From: Novosphingobium sp. Fuku2-ISO-50
GTDB taxonomy: Bacteria; Pseudomonadota; Alphaproteobacteria; Sphingomonadales; Sphingomonadaceae
Direction: 5' to 3'
Length of the DNA stretch: 64,000 nucleotides
NCBI RefSeq assembly: GCF_001519055.1
Contig: NZ_KQ954291.1
Location: forward strand, 1-64,000
A program made the translations under genes and the position numbers. Under the pieces are notes generated by a model that worked only from the letters and a program-made list of their open reading frames with translations, did not search any database and was not told the origin of the DNA. Shown piece by piece: positions 1-7,109 of the stretch (positions within the stretch are counted from its first letter, which is position 1; each line of letters begins with the position of its first letter).

Positions 1-2
1 AA

Positions 3-299
3 ATGAAACGCCCTCCATTGTCGATCTTGGCCATTCTGTTGGCGCTGGTCATTTCAACGCCTGCGCAAGCAGCACCAGTGGTCGCAGCAATAGCGAGTGC
101 GCTATTTGTCAGTGAGGCTGCGATCGCCGTCGCCACCGTTGTGATGGACGTTGCACTGGCGGTCGGTATGAGCCTGCTGATCAACGCGCTATTCGGGCCG
201 AAGACCAATCGCCAGGCGGCGGTTGCAACGCTGGCGATCGGTGAACAGCCGCGAACGGCTATTCTTGGCATTTGCGCTGTTCAGGGCACGCTAGAATGA
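3..299 (+). CDS. Phage tail-tip (J-like) N-terminal fragment, 98 aa
   Basis: The product starts with a signal-peptide-like hydrophobic segment (residues 5-24) and a second hydrophobic stretch (about 26-64). It then has GPKTNRQAAVATLAIGEQPR followed by TAILGICAVQGTL. From memory, that last block resembles the N-terminal part of phage host-specificity/tail-tip J proteins, which normally run for many hundreds of residues. Here the frame stops at residue 98, and the stop overlaps the next gene start (ATGA at 296-299). The likely reading is an internal deletion that removed most of J but kept the junction with the downstream gene. A genuine small secreted protein is the alternative. The J assignment rests on one short motif. 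Confidence 0.55.
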   Translation: MKRPPLSILAILLALVISTPAQAAPVVAAIASALFVSEAAIAVATVVMDVALAVGMSLLINALFGPKTNRQAAVATLAIGEQPRTAILGICAVQGTLE

Positions 300-958
300 C
301 CGCGCTCAATCTGATTGTCCGCCCGGCCGGGGCTTATTTGCTGGCCGATCGGGCCGGCTGTACAGCCGATGGCATTTTGCAGAGCATCGAGTCAAAGATC
401 GTCGTTTCGTCCAGGCTCCGCCTCGCGATCGCGCACACCGGAGTTTCAACGCCCGATTTCATGGATTGCAAACGGGCCTGGTTGGTAAGGCAAGTCAACC
501 AAACCGAGGCGCTTTCCGCGCTACCGTCCCTTTTGCGTGAACTGGTCGCGTTGAACGATGTGGCGCTTTGCGAACCCGGCGCGCGGCAAGCGATTGAGGG
601 CATGCCCTATGTCGTCACGCTTGCTGTTGCCATGTGGTCAACCGTGTTCGATCGTGCCGGCGGGTGCGTGCTGACCAGTGGCCGCGGTCATCTGCCCGAC
701 CGTGTTCCGGAATTTCAACTGTGGCCGACGCGTCAATACATCCAACCAGAGGTACCGGCTGAATTGCATCCGGGCGCTGCCTGGCATCTGGAAAGGGATG
801 GCGTGGCATTTGTCGAGGCGCAGCGGCGCTTGCCATCGCCATGGGGTGCCTCGCACATTGGCGGCGGTGTGGATCTCGCCGTGGTCGATGCGGCCGGCGC
901 CTACATACAGGGCCTGCATACCTGGCCCGATCGGGTGGGCGAGACGATCGCGGTTTGA
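296..958 (+). CDS. Phage protein of unknown function, 220 aa
   Basis: The start is the ATG at 296, inside ATGA shared with the stop of the preceding gene, giving MTALNLIVRPAGAYLLADRA at the N-terminus. An upstream ATG at 272 is possible but overlaps more. The opening motif (unknown-residue strand, then LLADRAGCTADG) resembles a phage protein I remember encoded just after the tail-tip gene in alphaproteobacterial prophages, and which may have an Ntn-hydrolase-like fold. That is weak memory, not a firm assignment. No signal peptide or membrane segment is evident. It converges on the minus-strand gene ending at 963 with a 4 bp gap. Confidence 0.65.
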   Translation: MTALNLIVRPAGAYLLADRAGCTADGILQSIESKIVVSSRLRLAIAHTGVSTPDFMDCKRAWLVRQVNQTEALSALPSLLRELVALNDVALCEPGARQAIEGMPYVVTLAVAMWSTVFDRAGGCVLTSGRGHLPDRVPEFQLWPTRQYIQPEVPAELHPGAAWHLERDGVAFVEAQRRLPSPWGASHIGGGVDLAVVDAAGAYIQGLHTWPDRVGETIAV

Positions 959-962
959 GGCG

Positions 963-1250
963 CTACTCGGCGTCGGCCGCGCCCAAAATCTCGTAAACGT
1001 CCTGGCGAACATGTATGCGGACTTTGTCGATGCCCAGAGCCCGCCATCGGCGCATTGAGCAAGCCTCTTCGACGCCGGTCACCAGCGAAGAAATGCGGCC
1101 GCGTAATGAGGCATCGAGTACGAGCCCGCGCAGCTCATTGGCCAAGCACTGCACTTCTGCGACAAAGCCTGCATCGGGCGCTCCGCCGAAATCCGGCTTG
1201 GTCATTTCGTCCAGGCGCTTTGCGATGGCGATCGTCCGGCCGTTGGTCAT
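963..1250 (-). CDS. Hypothetical protein, 95 aa
   Basis: I do not recognise this gene. It encodes a soluble, mostly helical-looking protein beginning MTNGRTIAIAKRLDEMTKPD. A GGGGTGAG-like purine stretch precedes the ATG at 1250. It lies in a run of minus-strand element genes (963-2004) that point away from the integrase unit. Its codon use fits the rest of the element. Confidence 0.55.
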   Translation of the reverse strand: MTNGRTIAIAKRLDEMTKPDFGGAPDAGFVAEVQCLANELRGLVLDASLRGRISSLVTGVEEACSMRRWRALGIDKVRIHVRQDVYEILGAADAE

Positions 1251-1292
1251 CGCTGCTCACCCCATTCGATAGGTTTGTGTCAGTTGTCGGAT

Positions 1293-1598
1293 TTAGCGCA
1301 GGCGCCCAAGATGGAGTTCCGGCGCTTTGAGGCGCATTTCTGCCATCTTGAGGCGTGATTTCTTGGGTGCCTTGGGTGCCTTTGGTGGTCGCGGGGCGCG
1401 CAACGCGGCTTCACCAGCTTCGGTTATTGCAAAGTAGTAGTAACCCCCTTGGGCATGCATTTTCACTTCAATCCAACCGACGGCGAGGCAAGTGCAATAG
1501 GCTTTCGTCCAAGGTCGATTGGGTTCACGGGAGTTATTTGGATTGTCCTCGCTTGCCTTTTCGAGGATCTGGCGCTCATGATGCGAGGGGCTAAACAT
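1293..1598 (-). CDS. Winged-helix-like small protein, 101 aa
   Basis: The ATG at 1598 is preferred because AAGG lies about 7 nt upstream; a longer reading to 1661 would run into the neighbouring gene. The middle of the protein (GWIEVK, then YYYFAITEAGEAAL) has the look of the third helix and wing of a small winged-helix domain, as in transcription-factor-like phage proteins. The C-terminus is basic and repetitive (PKAPKAPKK), encoded by a 9 bp tandem repeat near 1367-1385. It may bind DNA. The function is inferred only from pattern. Confidence 0.5.
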   Translation of the reverse strand: MFSPSHHERQILEKASEDNPNNSREPNRPWTKAYCTCLAVGWIEVKMHAQGGYYYFAITEAGEAALRAPRPPKAPKAPKKSRLKMAEMRLKAPELHLGRLR

Positions 1599-1630
1599 CC
1601 AGCACCTTGCACAAAACGAGCCTGATAGCA

Positions 1631-1819
1631 TTAGGCTGCTTGGTCGATTGAATTTACCCAAATTACCAAACGCATTTCGCCATCACTATCAATGAAGGCT
1701 CTTTTCACAACAATAAATTCACTACTGGACCATTCAAGATGATCGCCAAGTATTGGTGGGGCATTGAATTTATGAGCAATAGTCTCGACGGAATTATCAA
1801 AAAATACATGGACTTTCAT
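1631..1819 (-). CDS. Small protein coupled to the RHH gene, 62 aa
   Basis: The start ATG at 1819 overlaps the stop of the upstream RHH gene as ATGA (1816-1819), so the two are probably translated together. The product begins MKVHVFFDNSVETIAHKF and has a Trp-rich centre (HLEWSSSEF) and C-terminal half (RLVIWVNSID). It is AT-rich compared with core genes. I do not recognise a family. A ribbon-helix-helix gene followed by an overlapping small gene is a common toxin-antitoxin layout, but nothing in this sequence shows a toxin fold. Confidence 0.55.
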   Translation of the reverse strand: MKVHVFFDNSVETIAHKFNAPPILGDHLEWSSSEFIVVKRAFIDSDGEMRLVIWVNSIDQAA

Positions 1820-2004
1820 TGTTCTAATGCCTTTTGTAAAAGGTTGCGGATAGCTTCCGGGCGCGTCTGCGACTCGGCCTGACGCGCAATCCAAGCGTCC
1901 AGGCCGGCAAGCTGGTCGGGGTTGAGGCGCACCATAACAGGGGTGCCTACGCCAGTCTTAGGACGGCCTCCGGGGTTTTTGGTATCAGGGCTTGACCGGT
2001 TCAT
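1816..2004 (-). CDS. Ribbon-helix-helix (CopG-like) DNA-binding protein, 62 aa
   Basis: After a short basic tail (GGRPKTGVGTP) comes VMVRLNPDQLAGLDAWIARQ, then a segment ending TRPEAIRNLLQKAL. This is the strand-helix-helix pattern of RHH repressors and antitoxins, with the MVRL strand in the DNA-contact position. The ATG at 2004 gives a protein of normal RHH size; an upstream in-frame ATG at 2055 would add an unlikely extension. The 3' end overlaps the 62-codon gene. It is probably a self-regulating repressor, perhaps acting on the inverted repeat around its own start. Confidence 0.7.
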   Translation of the reverse strand: MNRSSPDTKNPGGRPKTGVGTPVMVRLNPDQLAGLDAWIARQAESQTRPEAIRNLLQKALEQ

Positions 2005-2019
2005 AGGATATTGATACCA
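1980..2019. promoter_or_regulatory. 8 bp inverted repeat around the RHH gene start
   Basis: TGGTATCA at 1980-1987 and its exact reverse complement TGATACCA at 2012-2019 flank the ATG of the RHH gene at 2004. The right half lies in the upstream region and the left half within the first codons. RHH proteins often bind paired sites at their own promoter, so this is a candidate operator. Chance occurrence is possible. Confidence 0.3.
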
Positions 2020-2090
2020 CAAAGGCGAGCGATGGCAAGGTTGCCGCCTAGCCATCGCTCTAACCGCAACCGTCTTTAGGAGAGACGATC

Positions 2091-2609
2091 ATGGCTATCG
2101 CTGCCCTTACCGGCGCGCGTGATCACGCGCCAACCGGAATTTCCCCAACAATGTCCCGCCGTGAGCTGATTTTAGCCGCATCTGTCGCGACGGCAGCGGT
2201 CGCAATCGCTGTGCCGGTCATCGCCTCGGCCGAGATCGAGGATCCGGGCGAGGCGCAGCGGCAAGCATTTCTTGCGACGGTTGCCAGAGATCACCGCGCC
2301 GAGAATGATAAATTCTGGCGCCTGTATGATGGGGCCCAGCGCATCGAATCCGAGTTCAACGCGAGGCAACGACAAGAGGGTGAGGACGAAGACGCGGTTT
2401 CGGGCGCCTTTGCCGAGCGTTCGGTTGCTGCGATCAACGCCGCGCTTCTGTGCGGTGTTTTTTCGGCTGCGGCGGTGCATGCAAAGCTCAAACTCACCGA
2501 TTTCGACCCTGGCGCATGGGAATTGCCGGGGATAGCTAAAAACGCGGCCCAGATGATCGCTTGGGACCTTGAGAGGATTGCCAAGCGGGAATGGGTTGAG
2601 AGAGGTTGA
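2091..2609 (+). CDS. Phage protein with an N-terminal signal or anchor, 172 aa
   Basis: TTTAGGAGAGACGATC gives a strong ribosome site before the ATG at 2091. Near residue 21 the sequence MSRRELILAASVATAAVAIA has twin arginines followed by a hydrophobic core and ends around VIASAE, so it may be a Tat signal or a membrane anchor. The rest is soluble, acidic and helical (residues about 50-172). I do not recognise the family. Its position between the RHH cassette and the integrase unit is typical of prophage accessory genes. Confidence 0.6.
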   Translation: MAIAALTGARDHAPTGISPTMSRRELILAASVATAAVAIAVPVIASAEIEDPGEAQRQAFLATVARDHRAENDKFWRLYDGAQRIESEFNARQRQEGEDEDAVSGAFAERSVAAINAALLCGVFSAAAVHAKLKLTDFDPGAWELPGIAKNAAQMIAWDLERIAKREWVERG

Positions 2610-2731
2610 TGGGATCGCGCCGAGCCTTTTCGCCGGCGCCTAATTGCGAGCGTCGCTCACTGCGCAGGTCGTCGCAACAACGCATCTTTCATATTTTGGG
2701 ATACGATTTCTCTTGTCGAGCCGGTCGCCCG

Positions 2732-2763
2732 CCTATAAGCGTATTCGCAGATATGATTATAGG
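2732..2763. promoter_or_regulatory. Inverted repeat overlapping the regulator's ribosome site
   Basis: CCTATAA at 2732-2738 and TTATAGG at 2757-2763 are perfect reverse complements with an 18 bp spacer. The right half merges into the AGGAAG ribosome site at 2761-2766 of the next gene. It could be an operator for the MerR-like protein, which usually binds dyads of about this size, or an RNA hairpin that hides the ribosome site. Confidence 0.35.
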
Positions 2764-2773
2764 AAGTCGAATC

Positions 2774-3268
2774 ATGCAGGTCAGTCAGGAAGAGTGGTCA
2801 GAGGATGTCCACTATATGCGGTTCAAGCCGTCGCAGGTGCAGAAAATTGTTGGTGTTTCCACTGACCAGCAACGCCTCTGGGCAAGCAAGGGCTATGATT
2901 TCCGAGGCGAGGTTCCTGACGATGGTGTTTTTCGGCTTTGGGCGTGGGACGGTTGCCAGCAGCTCGCGGTCTTTGCCGAGGCAATGACGATCACCAAGGA
3001 TTTCAAGATCGCGTCCGCTTTGGCTGACGTGGTTCTTAAGGTTTCCGGCCTAGACTATCGTGAAGGCGTAAAACAGGGCGAGTTGGAAGGACCGCGCCCT
3101 GATGCACTGTTATATTGGGATGGTGCGGGTGCCTACTTCGGTATCTTTGCGTCAATCGAGCGCTGCCTTTCATGGGGCAATACTGACTTACGGCCGCAAA
3201 GTCTGGTTGTGCTGAATTTTTCGCACTTCCAGCGCGTACTGGCCGAACGCGCGAATTTCGGGAGTTGA
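2774..3268 (+). CDS. MerR-like HTH phage protein, 164 aa
   Basis: AGGAAG lies 7 nt before the ATG at 2774; a longer frame to 2606 has no ribosome site and odd composition. Residues about 15-50 (FKPSQVQKIVGVSTDQQRLW followed by a short acidic loop and FRLWAWDG) resemble the helix-turn-helix of MerR-type or phage-regulator proteins. The C-terminal half (about 60-164) is unassigned and has aromatic-rich patches. It heads a run of four genes that ends with the integrase, so control of integration or excision is a reasonable guess. The HTH is a pattern call only. Confidence 0.6.
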   Translation: MQVSQEEWSEDVHYMRFKPSQVQKIVGVSTDQQRLWASKGYDFRGEVPDDGVFRLWAWDGCQQLAVFAEAMTITKDFKIASALADVVLKVSGLDYREGVKQGELEGPRPDALLYWDGAGAYFGIFASIERCLSWGNTDLRPQSLVVLNFSHFQRVLAERANFGS

Positions 3269-3269
3269 A

Positions 3270-3443
3270 ATGGCCCGCTGTCTGACCGCCGGTGAGATTG
3301 CATGCGGTCGAGATTGCGCCGGCCGTCCAATACAGCACAATCGCGCGTTTTGCCGCTGCGCAAAATGCGTCCACGAGCTTCGGCAATTTATCGAGGCTTT
3401 CAAGCCCGATTGGTACCGGTGCGTGATGCAGGGTTTGCGATGA
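3270..3443 (+). CDS. Cys-rich small protein, 57 aa
   Basis: This gene is easily missed because of its length. The ATG at 3270 follows the previous stop by 1 nt and has GGGAG 5 nt upstream. The product has seven cysteines (residues 4, 12, 16, 28, 30, 33 and 50), including RAFCRCAKCVHE, which is a C-x-C-x2-C arrangement. That spacing suggests a small zinc-binding fold. The stop overlaps the next start as ATGA (3440-3443). Tight packing between the MerR-like gene and the integrase partner supports a real gene. The family is unknown to me. Confidence 0.6.
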   Translation: MARCLTAGEIACGRDCAGRPIQHNRAFCRCAKCVHELRQFIEAFKPDWYRCVMQGLR

Positions 3444-3640
3444 TGACGGTTCGGCGCGCCATGATCCCGGAGGCAGAGCTTAGGCGGTGGGCCCGGGTTT
3501 CGCGCAAAGAGGGCGTGGCGATCCGAGGGCGGCGCGATCCCGATGGCGGGCTTACCGTTGAAATCTCCCCGTCAGCCAGCGCGCCGAGCATCGGCGGCGA
3601 TGACCTGGATGATCGCCTGGCGGCCTTTGGTGCCGGATGA
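3440..3640 (+). CDS. Small basic protein before the integrase, 66 aa
   Basis: The start ATG at 3440 overlaps the stop of the Cys-rich gene and its own stop overlaps the integrase start (ATGA at 3637-3640), so both junctions are four-base overlaps. The N-terminal half is basic (MIPEAELRRWARVSRKEG followed by VAIRGRRDP), with a strand-like LTVEIS and an acidic tail ending DDLDDRLAAFGAG. Size, charge and position fit an excisionase or integrase accessory factor, but no clear HTH is visible, so the role is inferred from context. Confidence 0.6.
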   Translation: MMTVRRAMIPEAELRRWARVSRKEGVAIRGRRDPDGGLTVEISPSASAPSIGGDDLDDRLAAFGAG

Positions 3641-4722
3641 AGCGCCAGCGCTATCCTTTTGCATCGGCGTTTGATGACCGGCACGGCAAGCGTCGCTGGC
3701 GCTTTCGGCGCAAGGGCTATCCGACGCACTATTTCAAGGCTCCCTACGGCACGAAGGAATTCGAGCGCGAATATGCCGCGTGCCTGGATGGCGAGCCAAT
3801 CAAGCCTGGTGCAGCGCGCCTCAAGCATGGCAGCGTGTCGGACGTGATCGCGCGCTATTATGCGGACAATGCGTTCCTGGATCTGCGCGTATCAACGCAA
3901 ACCGTTTATCGGGGCGTTTTGGAAAATTTCCGCAAGGTCTTTGGAGACGATCCGATCGCGCGCTTCGACGCCGAACGCATCGCGCGCCTGATGACCAGTA
4001 TGCGGCACAAGCCGCACGCGGCCGCGCGCCTGCGCAAGCTGCTTGCACAGCTTTTCACCGTCGCCAGACGCGCTAAGCTGGTGCATTCGGGTTTCGATTC
4101 GGTCAAAGATACCAAGGCGCCAAAGACAGAGGGCGATGGTTATCACCGATGGACAGAGGATGAGCTGGCCGCTTTTGAAGCGAAGCATACTCTCGGAACG
4201 AAGCCGCGCCTTGCCTTCGCGCTGTTGCTCTATGGGGCGCAGCGTAGCGGCGACGTGCGTGTGATGACGCACGCGACCATTGCCGAGGGGCGCATACAAC
4301 TGGCGCAAAGCAAGACCAGCTCGGCAGTTGACGTGCCTGTCGTGCCGCCGCTGCGCGACGCCCTGGACGCCGGCCCGTTGGGCAAGGTGACGTTGTTGGA
4401 AAACAAGTCGGGCGAGCCGTTTAGCGCGAAGGGCTTTGCCAACATGATCAAGAAGGCGGCGATCGCGGCCGGCTTGCCGCATTGCTCTGCACATGGCCTG
4501 CGTAAGTCGGCCGCGCGCCGATGCCGTGAGGCCGGGTGCAGTCACGAAGAGGGCATGGCGATCACCGGTCACAAGACCGAAAAAGAGTACCTGCGCTACG
4601 CTGGCGACTCTACCAAAAGTGCGCGTGCAGACGCAGCAATGGGCAAGGTTATGGCTAACCGATCCAAATCGTTAGCCAGCGCAGCGGCGCAAGCTGTTGA
4701 AAATGAGGAAGTTTTACCATGA
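3637..4722 (+). CDS. Tyrosine recombinase (phage-type integrase), 361 aa
   Basis: The protein has the usual three-part layout: an N-terminal arm-type region (1-60), a SAM-like core-binding domain (about 65-160) and a catalytic domain (about 170-340). The active-site set is visible: R203 in YGAQRSGDV, K226 in AQSKTSS, H286 and R289 in AHGLRKS, H312 in TGHKTEK and Y321 in EYLRYAGD. No key residue is missing. Translation probably depends on coupling to the upstream gene, since there is no separate ribosome site. The stop lies 3 bp from the tRNA-Gln 3' end, which points to that tRNA as the target. Confidence 0.92.
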   Translation: MKRQRYPFASAFDDRHGKRRWRFRRKGYPTHYFKAPYGTKEFEREYAACLDGEPIKPGAARLKHGSVSDVIARYYADNAFLDLRVSTQTVYRGVLENFRKVFGDDPIARFDAERIARLMTSMRHKPHAAARLRKLLAQLFTVARRAKLVHSGFDSVKDTKAPKTEGDGYHRWTEDELAAFEAKHTLGTKPRLAFALLLYGAQRSGDVRVMTHATIAEGRIQLAQSKTSSAVDVPVVPPLRDALDAGPLGKVTLLENKSGEPFSAKGFANMIKKAAIAAGLPHCSAHGLRKSAARRCREAGCSHEEGMAITGHKTEKEYLRYAGDSTKSARADAAMGKVMANRSKSLASAAAQAVENEEVLP

Positions 4723-4725
4723 AAA

Positions 4726-4799
4726 TGGATGCCCCGCGAGGATTCGAACCTCGATAAACGGAATCAGAATCCGTTGTCTTACCTTTAGACGACGGGGCA
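4726..4799 (-). tRNA. tRNA-Gln (CUG), probable integration site
   Basis: Read on the minus strand, the acceptor stem TGCCCCG pairs with CGGGGCA, followed by discriminator T and an encoded CCA (4726-4728). The anticodon arm is ACGGA-TTCTGAT-TCCGT, with anticodon CTG reading CAG codons. The T arm is CGAGG-TTCGAAT-CCTCG. All stems are intact, so if the element is inserted here it regenerated the tRNA 3' end. The promoter is on the core-genome side, as expected for an integrated element. Confidence 0.95.
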
Positions 4800-4810
4800 A
4801 TGGAGGCGCG

Positions 4811-4839
4811 CAATTAGGCGTGAGGCGAGCGGGTGTCAA
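4811..4839 (-). promoter_or_regulatory. Promoter of tRNA-Gln
   Basis: On the minus strand TTGACA (4834-4839) and TAATTG (4811-4816) are separated by 17 bp, close to the sigma-70 consensus. The predicted start is only a few bases before the mature tRNA 5' end at 4799. Confidence 0.75.
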
Positions 4840-4951
4840 GATGGGAGGAGCCGTGCGCCTTGCGGGCGAGGCGGACTGACGCTACATGTTGCTGCAAGTA
4901 CCCGGTCGGTATCATCCGGCATCGGGAAAACATAAGCAGATTTGAACAGAT

Positions 4952-6334
4952 ATGGCCGACACAGACGCGTCGGCAGGCAACGCGGGAAAGCGGCCCGGCC
5001 GGAAAAGGCGGCGAAAGCATGCCTATGCCAGGGCAACCGCGAAACGGACCCCCGCTCGCCCTGCCGACCCCGGCGCGGAATTGCCGCGCGCCGACCAGAT
5101 CCCGCCCATAAGCCCGGCCCCGGCATTGCCGGACGCTTCGCGCGCATCGCCTGAACAGGCGACGCCGCGCGCCGTGGCTTTGGCGGCGAACATGGCCCCG
5201 GCTCCGGCCACAACTGCGCCTGCGACGAACGGGCCTGCCGCAGCGATCGCGGCGATGGCGCGCGCGGCCTTGAGCAATCGGCCGGTGCCGTTTCATCGTC
5301 AGGCTTATGCCGCGATCGATCTTGGCACCAACAATTGCCGCCTGTTGATCGCGCGTCCGGCGGGCGATCATTTCGTGGTGGTCGATGCGTTCAGCCGCGT
5401 CGTCCGGCTGGGCGAAGGCCTTGCGCAATCGGGGCGGCTGTCCGATGCGGCGATGGATCGCGCGCTTGCCGCCTTGCATATCTGCGCCGACAAACTCAAG
5501 CGCCGCAATGTGCATCTGGCCCGCTCGGTCGCGACCGAGGCTTGCCGCCGCGCGACCAACGGCGCCGATTTCATCGAACGCGTGCGCCGCGAAACCGGCA
5601 TCAGGCTCGACATCATCACCGCGCAGGAAGAAGCGCGCCTCGCCGTGCTGGGCTGTCACATCCTGCTCGAACATGGCGAAGGCCCGGCGATGATTTTCGA
5701 CATCGGCGGCGGGTCGACCGAAATGGTGCTGGTCGACACGTCCGAGCCCGTGCCGCGCATTCTCGATTGGCAATCGGTGCCCTGGGGCGTCGTCTCGCTG
5801 ACCGAAAGCATCGGCACGATCGCCGACAGCGCCGAGGCGCGCGCGGTGGCCTATGGCGAAATGCGCCGACTGGTGCGCGAGGGCTTTGCCGACTTTTCCG
5901 CGCGCGTGGCGGGCGAACATGCCGCGCAGACCGACCCCACCGCGATCCGGCTGCTCGGCACGAGCGGGACAGTCACGACATTGGCCAGCCTGCATCTCGG
6001 CCTGCCGCAATATGACCGCAGCGCGGTCGACGGGCTGATCGTGCCTGCCGCCTCGATGCGCGCGATCAGCCAGCGGCTGGCCGCCTGTTCGCCTGCCGAG
6101 CGCATGGCCGTGCCGTGCATCGGGCGCGAACGCGCCGATCTGGTGGTCGCCGGCTGCGCCATATTGGAAACCATTCTCGACATCTGGCCCGCCGAACGGC
6201 TGGGCATTGCCGACCGCGGCATCCGCGAAGGCATTCTGCGCAGCCTGATGGCGACCGCAAGCGATGCCGAAAAGGCGCGGCTGGCCGTGCGCCGCCGCGA
6301 TGGCGGACGCCCCGCCGGAAAGGACACACCATGA
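4952..6334 (+). CDS. ppx: Ppx/GppA family phosphatase, 460 aa
   Basis: The protein is an actin-fold phosphohydrolase acting on polyphosphate or pppGpp. The phosphate-binding motifs are AAIDLGTNNCRLLIA (about residues 120-134), IFDIGGGSTEMVLV (about 248) and LLGTSGTVTTLA (about 333). It carries an unusual extension of about 115 residues rich in Arg, Lys, Pro and Ala before the catalytic domain, so a later start is possible, though no better one is evident. The stop overlaps the rlmE start as ATGA. The sequence alone does not settle whether it is an exopolyphosphatase or a guanosine pentaphosphatase. Confidence 0.9.
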   Translation: MADTDASAGNAGKRPGRKRRRKHAYARATAKRTPARPADPGAELPRADQIPPISPAPALPDASRASPEQATPRAVALAANMAPAPATTAPATNGPAAAIAAMARAALSNRPVPFHRQAYAAIDLGTNNCRLLIARPAGDHFVVVDAFSRVVRLGEGLAQSGRLSDAAMDRALAALHICADKLKRRNVHLARSVATEACRRATNGADFIERVRRETGIRLDIITAQEEARLAVLGCHILLEHGEGPAMIFDIGGGSTEMVLVDTSEPVPRILDWQSVPWGVVSLTESIGTIADSAEARAVAYGEMRRLVREGFADFSARVAGEHAAQTDPTAIRLLGTSGTVTTLASLHLGLPQYDRSAVDGLIVPAASMRAISQRLAACSPAERMAVPCIGRERADLVVAGCAILETILDIWPAERLGIADRGIREGILRSLMATASDAEKARLAVRRRDGGRPAGKDTP

Positions 6335-6999
6335 GCCGATCCGGCAAAGACCCCGGGACTCGTCTGAAAACCGCCAAGGGGCGCACCGCGTCGTCGACCC
6401 GCTGGCTCACCCGTCAGATCAACGATCCCTATGTGCAAAAAGCCCGCGCCGACGGCTGGCGCAGCCGCGCCGCGTTCAAACTGATCGAACTCGACGAGAA
6501 ATTCACGCTGCTCAAGGGCGCGCGGCGCGTGGTCGACCTCGGCATTGCGCCGGGCGGATGGAGCCAGGTCGTGCGGCAAAAGGCGCCTGCGGCCAAAGTG
6601 GTCGGCATCGACCTCTTGCCCACCGAACCGATCGAGGGCGTGACCATCTTCGAGATGGATTTCATGGCCGATGAAGCGCCCGCCGCGCTGACCCAGGCGC
6701 TCGACGGCGCACCCGATCTCGTCCTTTCGGACATGGCCGCCAACACTGTCGGGCACAAGCAGACCGACCATTTGCGCACCATGGGCCTGGTCGAAACGGC
6801 GGTCGATTTCGCCATTTCCCACCTCGCGCCGGGCGGCGCGCTGGTCGCCAAAGTCTTTGCCGGCGGCACCGACACCGTCCTGCTTGCGCTGCTCAAGCGC
6901 AATTTCACGACCGTGAAACACGCCAAGCCCCCCGCCAGCCGCAAGGATTCGTCCGAATGGTATGTCATTGCCCAAGGGTTCAAGGGGCGGGCCGAATGA
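6331..6999 (+). CDS. rlmE: 23S rRNA (uridine-2'-O-)-methyltransferase, 222 aa
   Basis: This FtsJ/RrmJ-type enzyme uses SAM to methylate U2552 of 23S rRNA. The SAM-binding motif is VVDLGIAPGGWSQVV (67-81). The catalytic K-D-K-E set is in place: K50 (AAFKLIELDE), D134 (LVLSDMA), K174 (LVAKVF) and E209 (SSEWYV). The start at 6331 lies in the four-base overlap with the phosphatase gene, an arrangement that recurs in sphingomonads. The length is normal for the family. Confidence 0.95.
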   Translation: MSRSGKDPGTRLKTAKGRTASSTRWLTRQINDPYVQKARADGWRSRAAFKLIELDEKFTLLKGARRVVDLGIAPGGWSQVVRQKAPAAKVVGIDLLPTEPIEGVTIFEMDFMADEAPAALTQALDGAPDLVLSDMAANTVGHKQTDHLRTMGLVETAVDFAISHLAPGGALVAKVFAGGTDTVLLALLKRNFTTVKHAKPPASRKDSSEWYVIAQGFKGRAE

Positions 7000-7109
7000 G
7001 TGCAGCAAACCAACTCACGATTTCCACAGGCTGGATTTTGCACGAATCACTTCGACCGGCCTAAAGGCCGTGGCTTTCTTACCTGATCCAACGACCGGAG
7101 CTTACCCCG

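Larger units (their letters stand above)
1..4725. mobile_element. Right end of a prophage or integrative element
   Basis: The stretch from the left edge to the tRNA-Gln holds phage-type genes: a tail-tip J-like fragment, several small unknowns, an RHH protein, a MerR-like protein and a tyrosine integrase. The integrase is the last gene and ends 3 bp before the 3' end of a tRNA gene, the usual layout for integration into the 3' part of a tRNA. Parts of it, for example 1630-1830, are visibly more AT-rich than the neighbouring core genes. The left end and the matching attachment duplicate lie outside the window, so size and completeness cannot be judged. Confidence 0.8.
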
